Part shown: positions 48,994-58,421 of the stretch, in pieces
How positions within the stretch are numbered: position 1 is the first letter of the stretch
Layout: each line of letters begins with the position of its first letter
DNA from: Magnetospirillum sp. ME-1
Lineage (GTDB): Bacteria; Pseudomonadota; Alphaproteobacteria; Rhodospirillales; Magnetospirillaceae
Direction of reading: 5' to 3'
Assembly: GCF_002105535.1 (NCBI RefSeq)
Contig: NZ_CP015848.1
Location: 3,824,926-3,888,925, forward strand
DNA: 64,000 bases
Notes under the pieces: model-generated
The model's database searches: none
What the model saw: only the letters and a program-made list of their open reading frames with translations
What the model was told of the DNA's origin: nothing
Position numbers and translations under genes: made by a program

Positions 48994-50539
48994 GGTTCTT
49001 GCCGTTCCCGCTCTGGCGGCCCCCAACCCGACCGAAGCGGAGGCGCCGCGCCTCTATGCCGAGCATTGCGCCGCCTGCCATGGCGGCGACCGCCTGGGCG
49101 CCATCGGCCCGGCCCTGCTGCCCGAGAATCTGGGCCGCCTTCGGAAGGCCGAGGCGGAGAAGGTCATCGCCCAGGGCCGCCCCGCCACCCAGATGCCGGG
49201 CCATGCCGACAAGCTGAACCCCGACCAGATCAAGGTGCTGGCCGATTACGTCTACACCCCGCTGGCGGCGGTGCCCGCCTGGGGCATGGCCGAGATCAAG
49301 GCCACCCACGTGGTCAACGTCGACCCCGCCACCCTGCCGGCCAAGCCGCAGTGGAATACCGATCCTTTGAACCTGTTCACGGTGGTGGAGACCGGCGACC
49401 ACCACGTCACCATCCTGGATGGCGATTCCTTCAAGCCGCTGGTCCGCTTCCAAAGCCGCTTCGCCCTGCACGGCGGCGCCAAGTACTCGCCCGACGGCCG
49501 CTTCGTCTATTTCGCGTCCCGCGACGGCTGGATCACCAAGTACGACCTTTATACCCTGCAGGTGGTGGCCGAGATCCGGGCCGGGGTGAACACCCGCAAC
49601 GTCGCCGTTTCCCATGACGGCCGCTTCCTGATGGTCGGCAACATGCTGCCCCATACCCTGGTGGCCCTGGATGCCCGCGATCTTACGCCCATGCAGGTGA
49701 TTCCGGTGGAAGGCGAACGGGTGGGCGGCAAGGTCCCCACCTCGCGCGTTTCGGCGGTCTATACCGCGCCCATGCGCTCCAGCTTCGTGGTGGCGCTGAA
49801 GGACATTCTGGAAATCTGGGAAATTCCCTATGCCGACGATTACGGCCCGGTGATGAACGGCTTCGTCCATTCCTACGAAAAGGGCCTCGAGGAAGGCATC
49901 AGCGCCGGGGGCCGCTTTCAGGCCATCCGCATCAGGACGCCCGACTACCTGGACGACTTCTTCTTCGACCGCACCTACGAGCGGGTGATGGGCGCGTCGC
50001 GCGACGGCACCAAGGGCCTGGTGGTGGATCTCGACATCAAGCGCAAGATGGCCGAGATCGACCTGCCGGGCATGCCCCATCTGGGCTCTGGCATCATCTT
50101 CCGGAAGGACGGCAAGGACTACATGGCGACGCCGCACCTGAAAGAGGCGGTGATCAGCATCATCGACATGGAAAGCTGGAAGACGGTCAAGCGCATCCCC
50201 ACCCTGGGGCCGGGCTTCTTCATGCGTAGCCACGAGAACACCAACTATGCCTGGATCGACGTCTCCATGGGCAAGGAGAAGGACGCCATCCAGATCATCG
50301 ACCTTAACGCCATGGAGATCGTCAGAACGCTGCGTCCCGCGCCGGGCCGCACCACGGCGCACGCCGAATTCGACCGGTCAGGCCGCCACGTGCTGATCTC
50401 GGTGATGGAGGCCGACGGCGAACTGATCGTCTATGACGCCGCCGGGTTCGAGGTGGTGACCCGCATGCCCATGAAGCGGCCGGTGGGCAAGTACAACGTC
50501 TTCAACAAGATCAATTATTCAAGCGGCACCAGTCATTAG
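48959..50539 (+). CDS. nirN: dihydro-haem d1 dehydrogenase NirN
   Basis: 526-residue NirS-like protein that completes haem d1 by oxidising the dihydro precursor and passes it to NirS. The signal peptide MRSLLPMVVGMTVLAVPALA is followed by a c-type haem domain with CAACH (37-41) and a d1 propeller (NLFTVVETGDHHVTILDGDSF, KYSPDGRFVYFASRDGW). The ATG 48959 was chosen because it begins a normal signal peptide and has GGAGG upstream. An in-frame ATG at 48875, overlapping the nirJ stop, would add 28 residues, mostly encoded by element F. Last gene of the operon; the 3' end overlaps the convergent gene by 29 bases. Confidence 0.88.
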   Translation: MRSLLPMVVGMTVLAVPALAAPNPTEAEAPRLYAEHCAACHGGDRLGAIGPALLPENLGRLRKAEAEKVIAQGRPATQMPGHADKLNPDQIKVLADYVYTPLAAVPAWGMAEIKATHVVNVDPATLPAKPQWNTDPLNLFTVVETGDHHVTILDGDSFKPLVRFQSRFALHGGAKYSPDGRFVYFASRDGWITKYDLYTLQVVAEIRAGVNTRNVAVSHDGRFLMVGNMLPHTLVALDARDLTPMQVIPVEGERVGGKVPTSRVSAVYTAPMRSSFVVALKDILEIWEIPYADDYGPVMNGFVHSYEKGLEEGISAGGRFQAIRIRTPDYLDDFFFDRTYERVMGASRDGTKGLVVDLDIKRKMAEIDLPGMPHLGSGIIFRKDGKDYMATPHLKEAVISIIDMESWKTVKRIPTLGPGFFMRSHENTNYAWIDVSMGKEKDAIQIIDLNAMEIVRTLRPAPGRTTAHAEFDRSGRHVLISVMEADGELIVYDAAGFEVVTRMPMKRPVGKYNVFNKINYSSGTSH

Positions 50540-51191
50540 CCGCCGGCGAGGGGATCTCGTCGCCCAGCAGGGTGGCGAGGCAGTCCCCCCAGCGCCGGGC
50601 GAAGTCCTCGCCGTCCAGGGGCGGCGGCGCCGGCTCGAAGACCGCCACGTGCGGAATGGCCGGGCGGCGGATGGTGCGGCGAACCTCGAACTGGCGGGTT
50701 TCGCCTTCCTCGGAATCGGTATCGAAGACGATCACCGCCAGCCGGGTGGGGTCCTGGGTCTTGATCACGTCCATGAACTTGTAGTCGTGCCACTGGCGGC
50801 CGATTCGTCCCGTCTCGCCGCTGGCGGTGGCGTCCAGGGCGATTACCGCGTGGATGCCGCCGCCGTCCACCGGGGTCGACCACGATGAATTGGCGATCAG
50901 CGATACCCAGGCCCCGAACGAGCGCCCGGCCAGCACCACGCGGGAAAAGCCCTCGTCCCGCGCCGCGCGGGCCTGGGCGAACAGGGCCTTGCCCAGTTCA
51001 TGCTCGCGCTTGAAATCCACCGGCACCCGGTTGACCCGGATGGTCCAGCCCTCGTCCCGGAAGCGGGCCAGCACGGGTGGCGGCGTGTCCGGGGCATCGG
51101 TTCCCACGGTGTAGAGGATCAGGCGGTTTTCGGCCGAGGCGGGCAGGGCGGCGAGGAGGCAGAGCAGCGCCAGCAGGATGCGATGGATCAT
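50511..51191 (-). CDS. exported alpha/beta-hydrolase-like protein
   Basis: 226-residue protein with a Sec signal peptide (MIHRILLALLCLLAALPASA, 1-20). The nucleophile elbow VVLAGRSFGAWVS (Gly-x-Ser-x-Gly) and a His near the end (AIPHVAVFEP) suggest a serine hydrolase fold; the acid residue may be in VFDTDSEE. Substrate unknown. The start was set at the signal peptide Met (51189-51191). It is convergent with nirN and shares 29 bases with it, and it lies just beyond the LysR gene on the same strand. Confidence 0.75.
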   Translation of the reverse strand: MIHRILLALLCLLAALPASAENRLILYTVGTDAPDTPPPVLARFRDEGWTIRVNRVPVDFKREHELGKALFAQARAARDEGFSRVVLAGRSFGAWVSLIANSSWSTPVDGGGIHAVIALDATASGETGRIGRQWHDYKFMDVIKTQDPTRLAVIVFDTDSEEGETRQFEVRRTIRRPAIPHVAVFEPAPPPLDGEDFARRWGDCLATLLGDEIPSPAANDWCRLNN

Positions 51192-51232
51192 GATCCCACC
51201 ATGCCACGCCCTGCTGACGCCAGCCTTGCCGG

Positions 51233-52144
51233 TCACCATGCCCCCGGCCCCGCCCGTTGCGAGGCGAAGCGCTCGGCCAGGAAATCGAGGAAGCAGCGGA
51301 CCTTGGCCGAGAGCTGGTGACGCTGGAGGAAGACGGCGTGGATGTCGGCCTCCACCCCCGACCAGGAATCCAGCACGCGCACCAGCTCGCCCGAGCGCAG
51401 GTACGGCGCGATGTCCCATTCCGAGCGCAGCAGGATGCCGTGCCCGGCCAGCGCCCAATCCACCGCCACCTCGCCGTGATTGGCCGACAGCGCGCCGCCG
51501 ACCTTGACCGAGGCGTTGGCCTCGGCCGAGACAAGATTCCAGGTGTTGAAGGCGCCTTCGTTCTCGCGGATGACGATGCAGTGATGGTCGCGCAGATCCT
51601 TGGGGCGCAACGGCGGGGCGTGGGCGGCGAGATAGGCGGGGGCGGCGCACAGCAGGCGGCGGTTTGCAGCGATCTTGCGGCGGACGAGGCCGGAATCCGG
51701 CCCCAGCCCGAAGCGGATGCCGATGTCCATGGCCTCGGCGGTGAGATCCAGCGGCCGGTCGGACAGATGCAGGATCACCTCCACCTCGGGATGCAGGCGG
51801 ACGAAATCCGACACCGCCGGACCGAGGTGGCGCCGTCCGAAGCCGAACCCGGCATTGATGCGCAAGCTGCCGCGCGGGCTTTGCCGCCCGGCGACCAGAT
51901 CGCGTTCCAGGCTTTCGATGTCGCCCAGGATGCGGCGGCCTTCCTCCAGGTATTTCTCGCCCTCGGGCGTCAGGCTCTGGCGCCGCGTGGTGCGGTTGAG
52001 CAGGCGCACCCCCAGACGCCCCTCCAGGGCCGCCAGGCGGCGGCTGATGGCGGGCGGCGACAGTCCCATCTCGCGCGCCGCCGCCGTCAGGCTGGCATGG
52101 CGGGCCAGCTGGGCGAAGAAGGCGATGTCGAGGGCGCCGCTCAA
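51233..52144 (-). CDS. LysR-family transcriptional regulator
   Basis: 303-residue LTTR: HTH FAQLARHASLTAAAREMGLSPPAISRRLAALEGRLGVRLLNR and a PBP-like effector domain (SLRINAGFGFGRRHLGPAVSDFV, DIGIRFGLGPDSGLVRRKI). The coding frame begins with TTG (52142-52144) after AGGAAG. The divergent TauE/SafE-type exporter is the probable target, with about 100 bases between them. The inducer is unknown. Confidence 0.9.
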   Translation of the reverse strand: MSGALDIAFFAQLARHASLTAAAREMGLSPPAISRRLAALEGRLGVRLLNRTTRRQSLTPEGEKYLEEGRRILGDIESLERDLVAGRQSPRGSLRINAGFGFGRRHLGPAVSDFVRLHPEVEVILHLSDRPLDLTAEAMDIGIRFGLGPDSGLVRRKIAANRRLLCAAPAYLAAHAPPLRPKDLRDHHCIVIRENEGAFNTWNLVSAEANASVKVGGALSANHGEVAVDWALAGHGILLRSEWDIAPYLRSGELVRVLDSWSGVEADIHAVFLQRHQLSAKVRCFLDFLAERFASQRAGPGAW

Positions 52145-52244
52145 TTATTGCTTCCTGCGCAAGAGTTCAGTGAATTTGACGCCATTGAACGTCAGTGATG
52201 CAAGGGTAATCATCGAAGACCCTCCTTCGTCAAAGGTCCGGCCG

Positions 52245-52991
52245 GTGTCCGTCTCCCTGCTTCTTTCCCTGATGCCCGTGTTGCTGCTGGGCGGCGCCCT
52301 GGGGTTCCTGGGCGGCCTGTTCGGCATCGGCGGCGGCATCGTCGCCATTCCCCTGCTGGCGTCCTTTTACGGCATGGACCAGGCCATGGCCCAGGGCACC
52401 GCCCTGGTGATGATGGTTCCCAACCTGCTGGCCGCCTGGTGGCGCTACATGCGGCGCACGCCTGTCGACCCGGGCGTGGCTCTGCGCCTCGCCGCGGTGG
52501 GAACGCTCACCACCTACGGCGCGGCGCAGCTGGCCCAGGGGCTGGACCAGCATGTGCTGCGCCTGCTGTTCGCCGCCTTCCTGGCGGTGCTGGCCTGGGG
52601 CATGGCGCGCCGTCCGGCCCCGGCGGCCGGGGGTGTCCGGGCGGCCCTGATTCCCCTGGTGGGGGTGGCCGGGGGCGGCAGCATGGGCTTGCTGGGAGTG
52701 GGCGGCGGGCTGGTGGCGACGCCGCTTCTCGTGCGCTGGTTCGGGCTGGACCAGCGGGTGGCCCAGAGTCTGGCGCTGGCCCTGGTTCTGCCCTGTTCGG
52801 CGGCCGGGCTGGTATCCTATGCGCGGGCCGGCAACGTGGACTGGAGCATGGGCGCCGCCCTCGGGCTGGGGGGACTGGCCAGCGTCTCGGCCGGCGTCGC
52901 CCTGGCCCACGCCTTTCCCGAAACCGTCATGCGCCGGCTGTTCGCGGGGCTGCTGGTCGCGACGTCGGTGGCCATGCTGGCCGCACGCTGA
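52245..52991 (+). CDS. TauE/SafE-family permease
   Basis: 248-residue inner-membrane protein with about eight helices and two internal halves, each starting with the family motif: GALGFLGGLFGIGGGIVAIPLL and GGGSMGLLGVGGGLVATPLLV. Members move sulfite, sulfoacetate or other organosulfur anions. GTG 52245 was taken as start; the ATG at 52272 is an alternative. It is controlled probably by the divergent LysR protein. Confidence 0.87.
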   Translation: MSVSLLLSLMPVLLLGGALGFLGGLFGIGGGIVAIPLLASFYGMDQAMAQGTALVMMVPNLLAAWWRYMRRTPVDPGVALRLAAVGTLTTYGAAQLAQGLDQHVLRLLFAAFLAVLAWGMARRPAPAAGGVRAALIPLVGVAGGGSMGLLGVGGGLVATPLLVRWFGLDQRVAQSLALALVLPCSAAGLVSYARAGNVDWSMGAALGLGGLASVSAGVALAHAFPETVMRRLFAGLLVATSVAMLAAR

Positions 52992-52997
52992 GGCGGC

Positions 52998-54482
52998 TCA
53001 GGCCGGTTCGCTCTCCTGATCGGGCAGGGTGAAGTAGAAGGTGCTCCCCTGTCCGGGGACGGAATCCAGCCAGATGCGGCCGCCGTGGCTTTCCACGATG
53101 CGCTTGCAGATGGCCAGTCCGATGCCGGTACCGGGATAGGCGGTGCCGGTATGCAGGCGGCGGAACACCTCGAAGACGTAGTCCTGGTACTGGGGATCGA
53201 TGCCGATGCCGTTGTCGCTCACCGCGAAACGCCAGGCGGCGCCGTCGCGCTGGGCTTCCACCCGGACCAGGGGGGCTTCGCTGCAATATTTGAGAGCATT
53301 GCCGAGCAGATTGTGGAAGATCTGGCGCAGCTGGGCCCTGTCGGCCCTGAGGCTGGGAAGGGGCCCCAGCTGGAGCTGGGCATGCTTCTGCTCGATGATG
53401 GGGCGCAGGCTTTCGGCGACCTCGTCCACCAGCTGGGCGCAATCCACCGTCTCGAGGGCGAGGCCGGCGCCGCCGGCCCGGCTGTATTCCAGCAGGTCGC
53501 GCACCAGATTGGACATGCGCAGCGCCTCGTTGACGATGAAGCGCAGGTAGTCCTTGCCCTCGTCGCCCAGGCTGTCCCGGCATTTGCGCTCCAGCAATTG
53601 CGAGAAGCTGACCAGCCCGCGCACCGGCTCCTGCAGGTCGTGGGCCGCCACATAGGCGAAGCGCTCCAACTCGGCATTGGTGCGCGACAATTCGGCGATG
53701 ACCTCCTGCAGGTCGCTTTCCGCCCGGGTCCGCTCGTGGATCTCGTGGCGCAGCTCGTCGTTGCGGTCGTGCAGGTCCTGCACCGCCAGATTCAGCTGAC
53801 GGGCGATGTTGTCATAGGCCCAGCGCAGGCGGTCGATCTCGTCGCCATGGTCGGGAAAGCCCAGCGTCTCGTCGAACAGCGAGGCCTGGGACGACAGGGA
53901 TTCCGGCACCAGCTTGCCGACGTTGCGGGCCAGTTCCTCCACCCGGCGGGTGACGATGCGGCTGAAGATCACGTACATGAAGGCCGCCACCAGGAAGGTC
54001 TTGACCGTGTTGCTGATCAGGATGGCGACGGCCTGGCCCAGCAGACGGTCGTAGATGCCGTCCAGGCTGGCCGTCACCGCCATGGTGGCGATCTGGCGCG
54101 ATTCGCCCCGCACATCGCGCATCAGGGGGAATTGGCGATGGACGTGCCGCTTGGAGACGACGGCTCCCGACGTCCACACGTTGCGCCCGTCCGAAGTGGT
54201 GATCTCCGCGAATTCCACATGGGAAAGCCGGGTCAGGGCGTCCAGCGCCAGGGTGATCTGGCGTTCGTCGAAGGTCCAGACGCTGCCGGTGATGGGGGGC
54301 AGGAAGATGCGGACGTCCTCCAACTGGTCGTCCATGTCGGCGCGCTGCCGCTGGTATTCGCGAAGTAGTTGATAGCCCGTTGCCAGAACAGCCAGAAATG
54401 AGCTGAAGGCGATGATCAGCACGATCAGGCGGCGGCCGATCTTGTTTTCTCGCCCTTTCCTGCGGAGCATCATCATCATCAT
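52998..54482 (-). CDS. membrane sensor histidine kinase
   Basis: 494-residue kinase. Helix 1 (IGRRLIVLIIAFSSFLAVLATGYQLL), a periplasmic sensor of about 120 residues and helix 2 (AVAILISNTVKTFLVAAFMYVIF) are followed by a linker and coiled coil. The H box is AAHDLQEPVRGLVSF, the N box NLLGNALKYC, and G boxes are SDNGIGID and GTGIGLAICKRIVESHGG. The H-box form resembles phytochrome-like HisKA kinases. The gene begins with five successive ATG codons. No response regulator is adjacent, so it is an orphan. Confidence 0.9.
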   Translation of the reverse strand: MMMMMLRRKGRENKIGRRLIVLIIAFSSFLAVLATGYQLLREYQRQRADMDDQLEDVRIFLPPITGSVWTFDERQITLALDALTRLSHVEFAEITTSDGRNVWTSGAVVSKRHVHRQFPLMRDVRGESRQIATMAVTASLDGIYDRLLGQAVAILISNTVKTFLVAAFMYVIFSRIVTRRVEELARNVGKLVPESLSSQASLFDETLGFPDHGDEIDRLRWAYDNIARQLNLAVQDLHDRNDELRHEIHERTRAESDLQEVIAELSRTNAELERFAYVAAHDLQEPVRGLVSFSQLLERKCRDSLGDEGKDYLRFIVNEALRMSNLVRDLLEYSRAGGAGLALETVDCAQLVDEVAESLRPIIEQKHAQLQLGPLPSLRADRAQLRQIFHNLLGNALKYCSEAPLVRVEAQRDGAAWRFAVSDNGIGIDPQYQDYVFEVFRRLHTGTAYPGTGIGLAICKRIVESHGGRIWLDSVPGQGSTFYFTLPDQESEPA

Positions 54483-54540
54483 GGTGCACGCAGCCTACCC
54501 GTATCCCCGAATGGATACGAGCTTAAAACATTCGATCGCC

Positions 54541-55296
54541 TTACTTTAGACTTGGCCTAGGGACGCCATCGACCCGCAGGGTCTCGGCGATGGCTTCCAG
54601 CCGGGCCATCACCGCTTCGGCATCGGGATAGGAGCGGCTGAGAACCAGGTGGACGTCGAGGCGGTCGATGACGTCGAACTCGAGGTCGCGGATCGGGCGT
54701 TCGGCCAGGATTTCCTCGGCGGGACCGGCATAGTCCAGCAGGTACCCGGCCCGTCCGCGCTCCAGCATGGCGAAGGCGGATTCGTGGCTGACCGTGGGGT
54801 TGTTGCCGATCCGGTTGGCCGGGTCCTTGATGTAGGCCAGGATGCCGCCATAGCTGTAGCCGTGGACGGTGATCACCTCCTTGCCGGCCAAGTTCTCCTT
54901 CGAGGTGACGGGCGGCAAATCCTTGCGGCGGTAGACCCGCAACTCGGTGCCGGCCACCGGCCGCTTGCTGATCAGACAGCACTTCTCCAGCGCCGCCCCC
55001 TTGACCAGCATGGAAAAGTCGGTCTGTCCGTCGCGCAGGTGCTCGAACATGCGCGCCGCCGGCAGCCCGCGCGCCCGCCAGGGAATGCCGGCCTGCTGGA
55101 ACAGCGGCGCGGCGAGGCGCAGCAGCGGATTATCGGGTTCTCCCCTTGCGTCCAGGCGGGTGGTCCACACCGACTGGTCGGGATAGGAGTATTCAATGGT
55201 GCGGGGCTCGGCGGCCGCCGGGCCGCAAAGGACCAGAAGAATTCCCGCCAGAAGGAGAGATGACCCGCGCCCGCTCATCATCCGTCTCCGTTTCAT
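54541..55296 (-). CDS. periplasmic solute-binding protein, family 3-like
   Basis: 251-residue exported protein (signal peptide ends near GPAAAEP). The body resembles amino-acid-type binding proteins (PLLRLAAPLFQQAGIPWRARGLPAARMFEHLRDGQTDFSML; GKEVITVHGYSYGG; ESAFAMLERGRAGYLLDYAGPAEEIL). No permease or ATPase gene is adjacent. It lies directly upstream of the sensor kinase on the same strand, so it could be the periplasmic ligand receptor for that kinase, though this is an inference. The start at MKRRR (55294-55296) is tentative; two further ATGs follow. Confidence 0.78.
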   Translation of the reverse strand: MKRRRMMSGRGSSLLLAGILLVLCGPAAAEPRTIEYSYPDQSVWTTRLDARGEPDNPLLRLAAPLFQQAGIPWRARGLPAARMFEHLRDGQTDFSMLVKGAALEKCCLISKRPVAGTELRVYRRKDLPPVTSKENLAGKEVITVHGYSYGGILAYIKDPANRIGNNPTVSHESAFAMLERGRAGYLLDYAGPAEEILAERPIRDLEFDVIDRLDVHLVLSRSYPDAEAVMARLEAIAETLRVDGVPRPSLK

Positions 55297-55440
55297 TCCC
55301 TGAAGTCCTGATCGAGAATACAGCAAGAGCGATGGCGTCACAATCGATGCCGTCATCATCCCGCCTCTTGTGTTTCACGGTGGTTTTCCTGTTCGGAGCG
55401 GCTTATCCTCGCCCCGATTTGGCAGGCAGGAGGGGTCGGC

Positions 55441-56466
55441 ATGGCCATGGACCAGGAGTTGCACGCCGGGCTGGAGCCGGGCCTGCGTTTCGCCATGCTG
55501 ATCGGTCCCGACGGCGGCGTCCGCGACCTGCGCTGGTCCGAGGTGGAGACCTGGCGGCCGACCGACGGCTTCCTGTGGGTCCATCTGGAGCGCGACGAAC
55601 CCCGCGCCACCCACTGGCTGTGCGAGCGTTCCGGCATCGATCCGCTGGTGGCCATGGCGCTGACCGCCGAGGAATCCCGTCCCCGGGTCGAGGACGTGGG
55701 CGACGCGCTGATGGTGGTGCTGCGCGGCGTCAACAAGGCCCGCGCCGGCGAGGGCGAGGACCGCTCGGCCGAGACCGAGCTGGTCCCCGTCCACATCTGG
55801 ATCGAGGCGGACCGCTGCATCTCGCTGCGCGACAAGGATCACTCGCTGAATGCGCTGCGCGACCTGCGCCTCGCCATGATGATGGGCAAGGGGCCGCGCA
55901 CGGCGGGCGCCCTGCTGGCCCGTATCGCCGAGAAGGTGGTGGACCATCTGGGCATCCTCACCGACGAGATCGAGGACGGCATCTCCGACCTGGAGGACCG
56001 CATCGGCGAGGGGCTGGCCGGCACCGACCTGCGCGAGGACATCGCCTCGGCACGGCGCAAGGTGGTGCAACTGCGCCGCTATCTGGCGCCCCAGCGCGAC
56101 GCCCTGTACCGCCTGCGCCACGACGACGCCAGTTGGCTCGACCCCGAGGCCAAGATGCGCCTGCGCGAGGTCAACGACCGCCTGATCCGCCATATCGAGG
56201 ATCTGGACGAAATGCGCCAGCGCGCCACCATCTTGCACGAGGACTTCACCAACCTGGTGGCCGAGCGCGCCGCCCAGTCGTCCAACCGTCTGACCGCGCT
56301 GGCCGCCATGGTGCTGCCGCCCTCGCTGCTGGCCGGCATGATGGGTACCAATATCGGCGGCATTCCCGGGTCCCAGGAACCGCTGGCCTTCCTGATCCTG
56401 TGCGGCGTGGTGCTCGGCATGATGCCCGTCACCTATCTGATCCTGAAATGGATCAAATGGCTGTAG
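55441..56466 (+). CDS. zntB: CorA-superfamily zinc/divalent cation transporter (ZntB-like)
   Basis: 341-residue funnel-shaped transporter with a large cytoplasmic N-domain (1-270), a long helix, and two C-terminal membrane helices (RLTALAAMVLPPSLLAGMMG and PLAFLILCGVVLGMMPVTYLIL). The loop between them reads MMGTNIGGIPGS, matching the GVNxGGIPG loop of ZntB rather than the YGMNF of CorA. ZntB moves Zn2+ with protons. The start follows AGGAGGGG by several bases. It stands alone. Confidence 0.9.
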   Translation: MAMDQELHAGLEPGLRFAMLIGPDGGVRDLRWSEVETWRPTDGFLWVHLERDEPRATHWLCERSGIDPLVAMALTAEESRPRVEDVGDALMVVLRGVNKARAGEGEDRSAETELVPVHIWIEADRCISLRDKDHSLNALRDLRLAMMMGKGPRTAGALLARIAEKVVDHLGILTDEIEDGISDLEDRIGEGLAGTDLREDIASARRKVVQLRRYLAPQRDALYRLRHDDASWLDPEAKMRLREVNDRLIRHIEDLDEMRQRATILHEDFTNLVAERAAQSSNRLTALAAMVLPPSLLAGMMGTNIGGIPGSQEPLAFLILCGVVLGMMPVTYLILKWIKWL

Positions 56467-56471
56467 CCAGG

Positions 56472-56497
56472 CGAATGAAATAATTCGTTTCTTTTTG
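56472..56497 (+). terminator. weak terminator candidate after the ZntB-like gene
   Basis: Short stem CGAAT / ATTCG with a six-base loop followed by TTTCTTTTTG. The stem is only five pairs, so confidence is low. Confidence 0.35.
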
Positions 56498-56568
56498 TGG
56501 CTCACGATTTTGGACAAATTACATAAAGGTGTCCGGGGATATTGCCCGGAATTTGGGGTTGGGGAGCG

Positions 56569-58344
56569 ATGGTGAAGGCCGGAGACAGCGGCGACGATGG
56601 CGAGGCCGTGCCGGACGGCGGGCCGAGCCATGCCCGCCGCAAGGGCAAGGCCGCCACCGGCCTGGGGCCGCCGCAGGAAGCCTATGTCGCCTTCGCCTTC
56701 GCCGCCGCCGACCTGCTGATGGAGGCCGACCATTCGGGGCGGATCATCTTCGCCATCGGCGCGTCCATGTCGCTGGTGGGCCGCCCGGCCCGCCTGCTGG
56801 CCTCCATGACCCTGCCGGAACTGATCCGGCCCGAGGACCAGTCCCGGGTCAAGAACGCCCTGAAGCGCATGGCCAAGGGCGACCGGGTCCGCCATACCCT
56901 GCTGCATGTGACGCTGCCGGGCGGCGGCAGCACGCCGGTGGCGCTGTCGGGCTATCCCCATCCCGACCACGAGGGGCGTCTGCTGCTGGTGCTGACCCAT
57001 TCCGGCACGCTGATGTCGCCCACCGTGCGGCAGAAGGATACCGGCTTGCTGGGGCGCGAGGGGTTCGAGGCCCTGGCCGGCGACCTGATCAAGGAAAGCG
57101 CCAAGGACGGCGACGAATCCTATCGCATGACCCTGCTGGACCTGCCGGAACTGGCGGAACTGCGCAGCAAGGTCGGCGCCGAGGCCACCGCCGACTTCAT
57201 CTCACGCTTCACCGATTACCTGCGCCAGTGTTCGGTGGGCGGCGGAGCCGCCGCCGACCTGGGCAACAGCAAGTACGGCCTGATCCACGGCCCCGAGGTC
57301 ACCGCCGGCGAGATCGAGACCGCCATCAGCGGACTGGCCCAGCAGGTGATGGGCGCGCCCATGAATCCCGAAACCGCCTCGGTGTCCATCGACGGCGGCG
57401 GCATCTCGGCGCAGGAAGCCACCAGCGCCCTGATCTACACCCTGAACCGCTTCACCACCGACAGCGGCGCCACCATCCACGAATTGTCGGCCATGGCGCG
57501 GCCGACCCTGTCGCAGACCGTCACCAAGATGCGCGAGGTCAAGGAGACCATCGGCAAGGGCGACTTCCAGTTGCACTTCCAGCCCATCGTCGATCTGTGG
57601 AGCAACGCGGTCCACCACTTCGAATGCTTGGTCCGCTTCGGCGACAGCGGCAATTCCCCCTACAGCACCGTGGTGTTCGCCGAGGATACCGGTCTGGTGG
57701 GGGAACTGGATCTGGCCATCTGCGCGCGCGCCATCGAGTTCATGCGCCAGGGGGTGGGCTCGGAACCCAGCCTGCGCTTTGCCGTCAATCTGTCGGGGCG
57801 CTCGCTGTCGAGCCCCAGCATGGCGGCCCGCCTGCTGCAGATGATTCACGCCGCCTCCGACCTGCGTGGCCGACTGCTGTTCGAGGTGACGGAAAGCTCG
57901 GCCATCGTCGATCTGGTGGCCGCCAATGCCGTCATCCAGGAAATCCGCGGGCGCGGCCACCCGGTGGGCATCGACGATTTCGGTGCCGGGGCGGCGGCGT
58001 TCCATTACCTGCGCGGCCTCAAGGTCGACCACGTCAAGATCGACGGCTCCTATGTGCGCGAGGCGGCGGGCAAGGGGGAATCGCTGCCCTTCCTGCGCGC
58101 CATCACCCAGCTGTGCCGCGAATTGCGGGTGGCCACCATCGCCGAGCATATCGAGGACGAGGCCACCGCCAACCTGCTGCGGGTCTACAACGTGCGTTAC
58201 GGCCAGGGCTATTATTTCGGCAAGCCCATGCGGCCGTCGTCCAAGCTGCACGGCACCAAGGCGCCGTGGGCCACGCCACTCACCCAGTGGCGCAACGGAT
58301 TGCTGTTCTTCGGCAATGGGACCGGCGCCGCCTCGGGGGGCTAG
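56569..58344 (+). CDS. EAL-domain protein (probable c-di-GMP phosphodiesterase)
   Basis: 591-residue soluble protein. A PAS-like N-terminal region (about 30-130) and a helical middle precede the EAL domain (about 330-570). Key residues are retained: Glu in FECLVRF (EAL reads ECL), Asn in FAVNLSG, Glu in EVTESS, DDFGAG, Lys in VKIDGSYV, Glu in AEHIEDE and Gln in GQGYYFGKP. It is thus probably active in hydrolysing c-di-GMP. There is no GGDEF domain. The ATG 56569 follows GGGGAG; an upstream TTG could extend it by nine residues. A hemerythrin gene follows 77 bases downstream. Confidence 0.87.
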   Translation: MVKAGDSGDDGEAVPDGGPSHARRKGKAATGLGPPQEAYVAFAFAAADLLMEADHSGRIIFAIGASMSLVGRPARLLASMTLPELIRPEDQSRVKNALKRMAKGDRVRHTLLHVTLPGGGSTPVALSGYPHPDHEGRLLLVLTHSGTLMSPTVRQKDTGLLGREGFEALAGDLIKESAKDGDESYRMTLLDLPELAELRSKVGAEATADFISRFTDYLRQCSVGGGAAADLGNSKYGLIHGPEVTAGEIETAISGLAQQVMGAPMNPETASVSIDGGGISAQEATSALIYTLNRFTTDSGATIHELSAMARPTLSQTVTKMREVKETIGKGDFQLHFQPIVDLWSNAVHHFECLVRFGDSGNSPYSTVVFAEDTGLVGELDLAICARAIEFMRQGVGSEPSLRFAVNLSGRSLSSPSMAARLLQMIHAASDLRGRLLFEVTESSAIVDLVAANAVIQEIRGRGHPVGIDDFGAGAAAFHYLRGLKVDHVKIDGSYVREAAGKGESLPFLRAITQLCRELRVATIAEHIEDEATANLLRVYNVRYGQGYYFGKPMRPSSKLHGTKAPWATPLTQWRNGLLFFGNGTGAASGG

Positions 58345-58421
58345 GCGTCACCACTTGCATGTTGAAATCCTTCGCTGCCCGTCATAATTCAGGGCTAGCG
58401 AAAGTTTGTGGGGGAATTGTT

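Noticed and set aside
56542-56568. TTG start giving nine extra residues to the EAL protein
   Set aside because: The ATG at 56569 has a better ribosome site; the added residues (MPGIWGWGA) resemble no domain.
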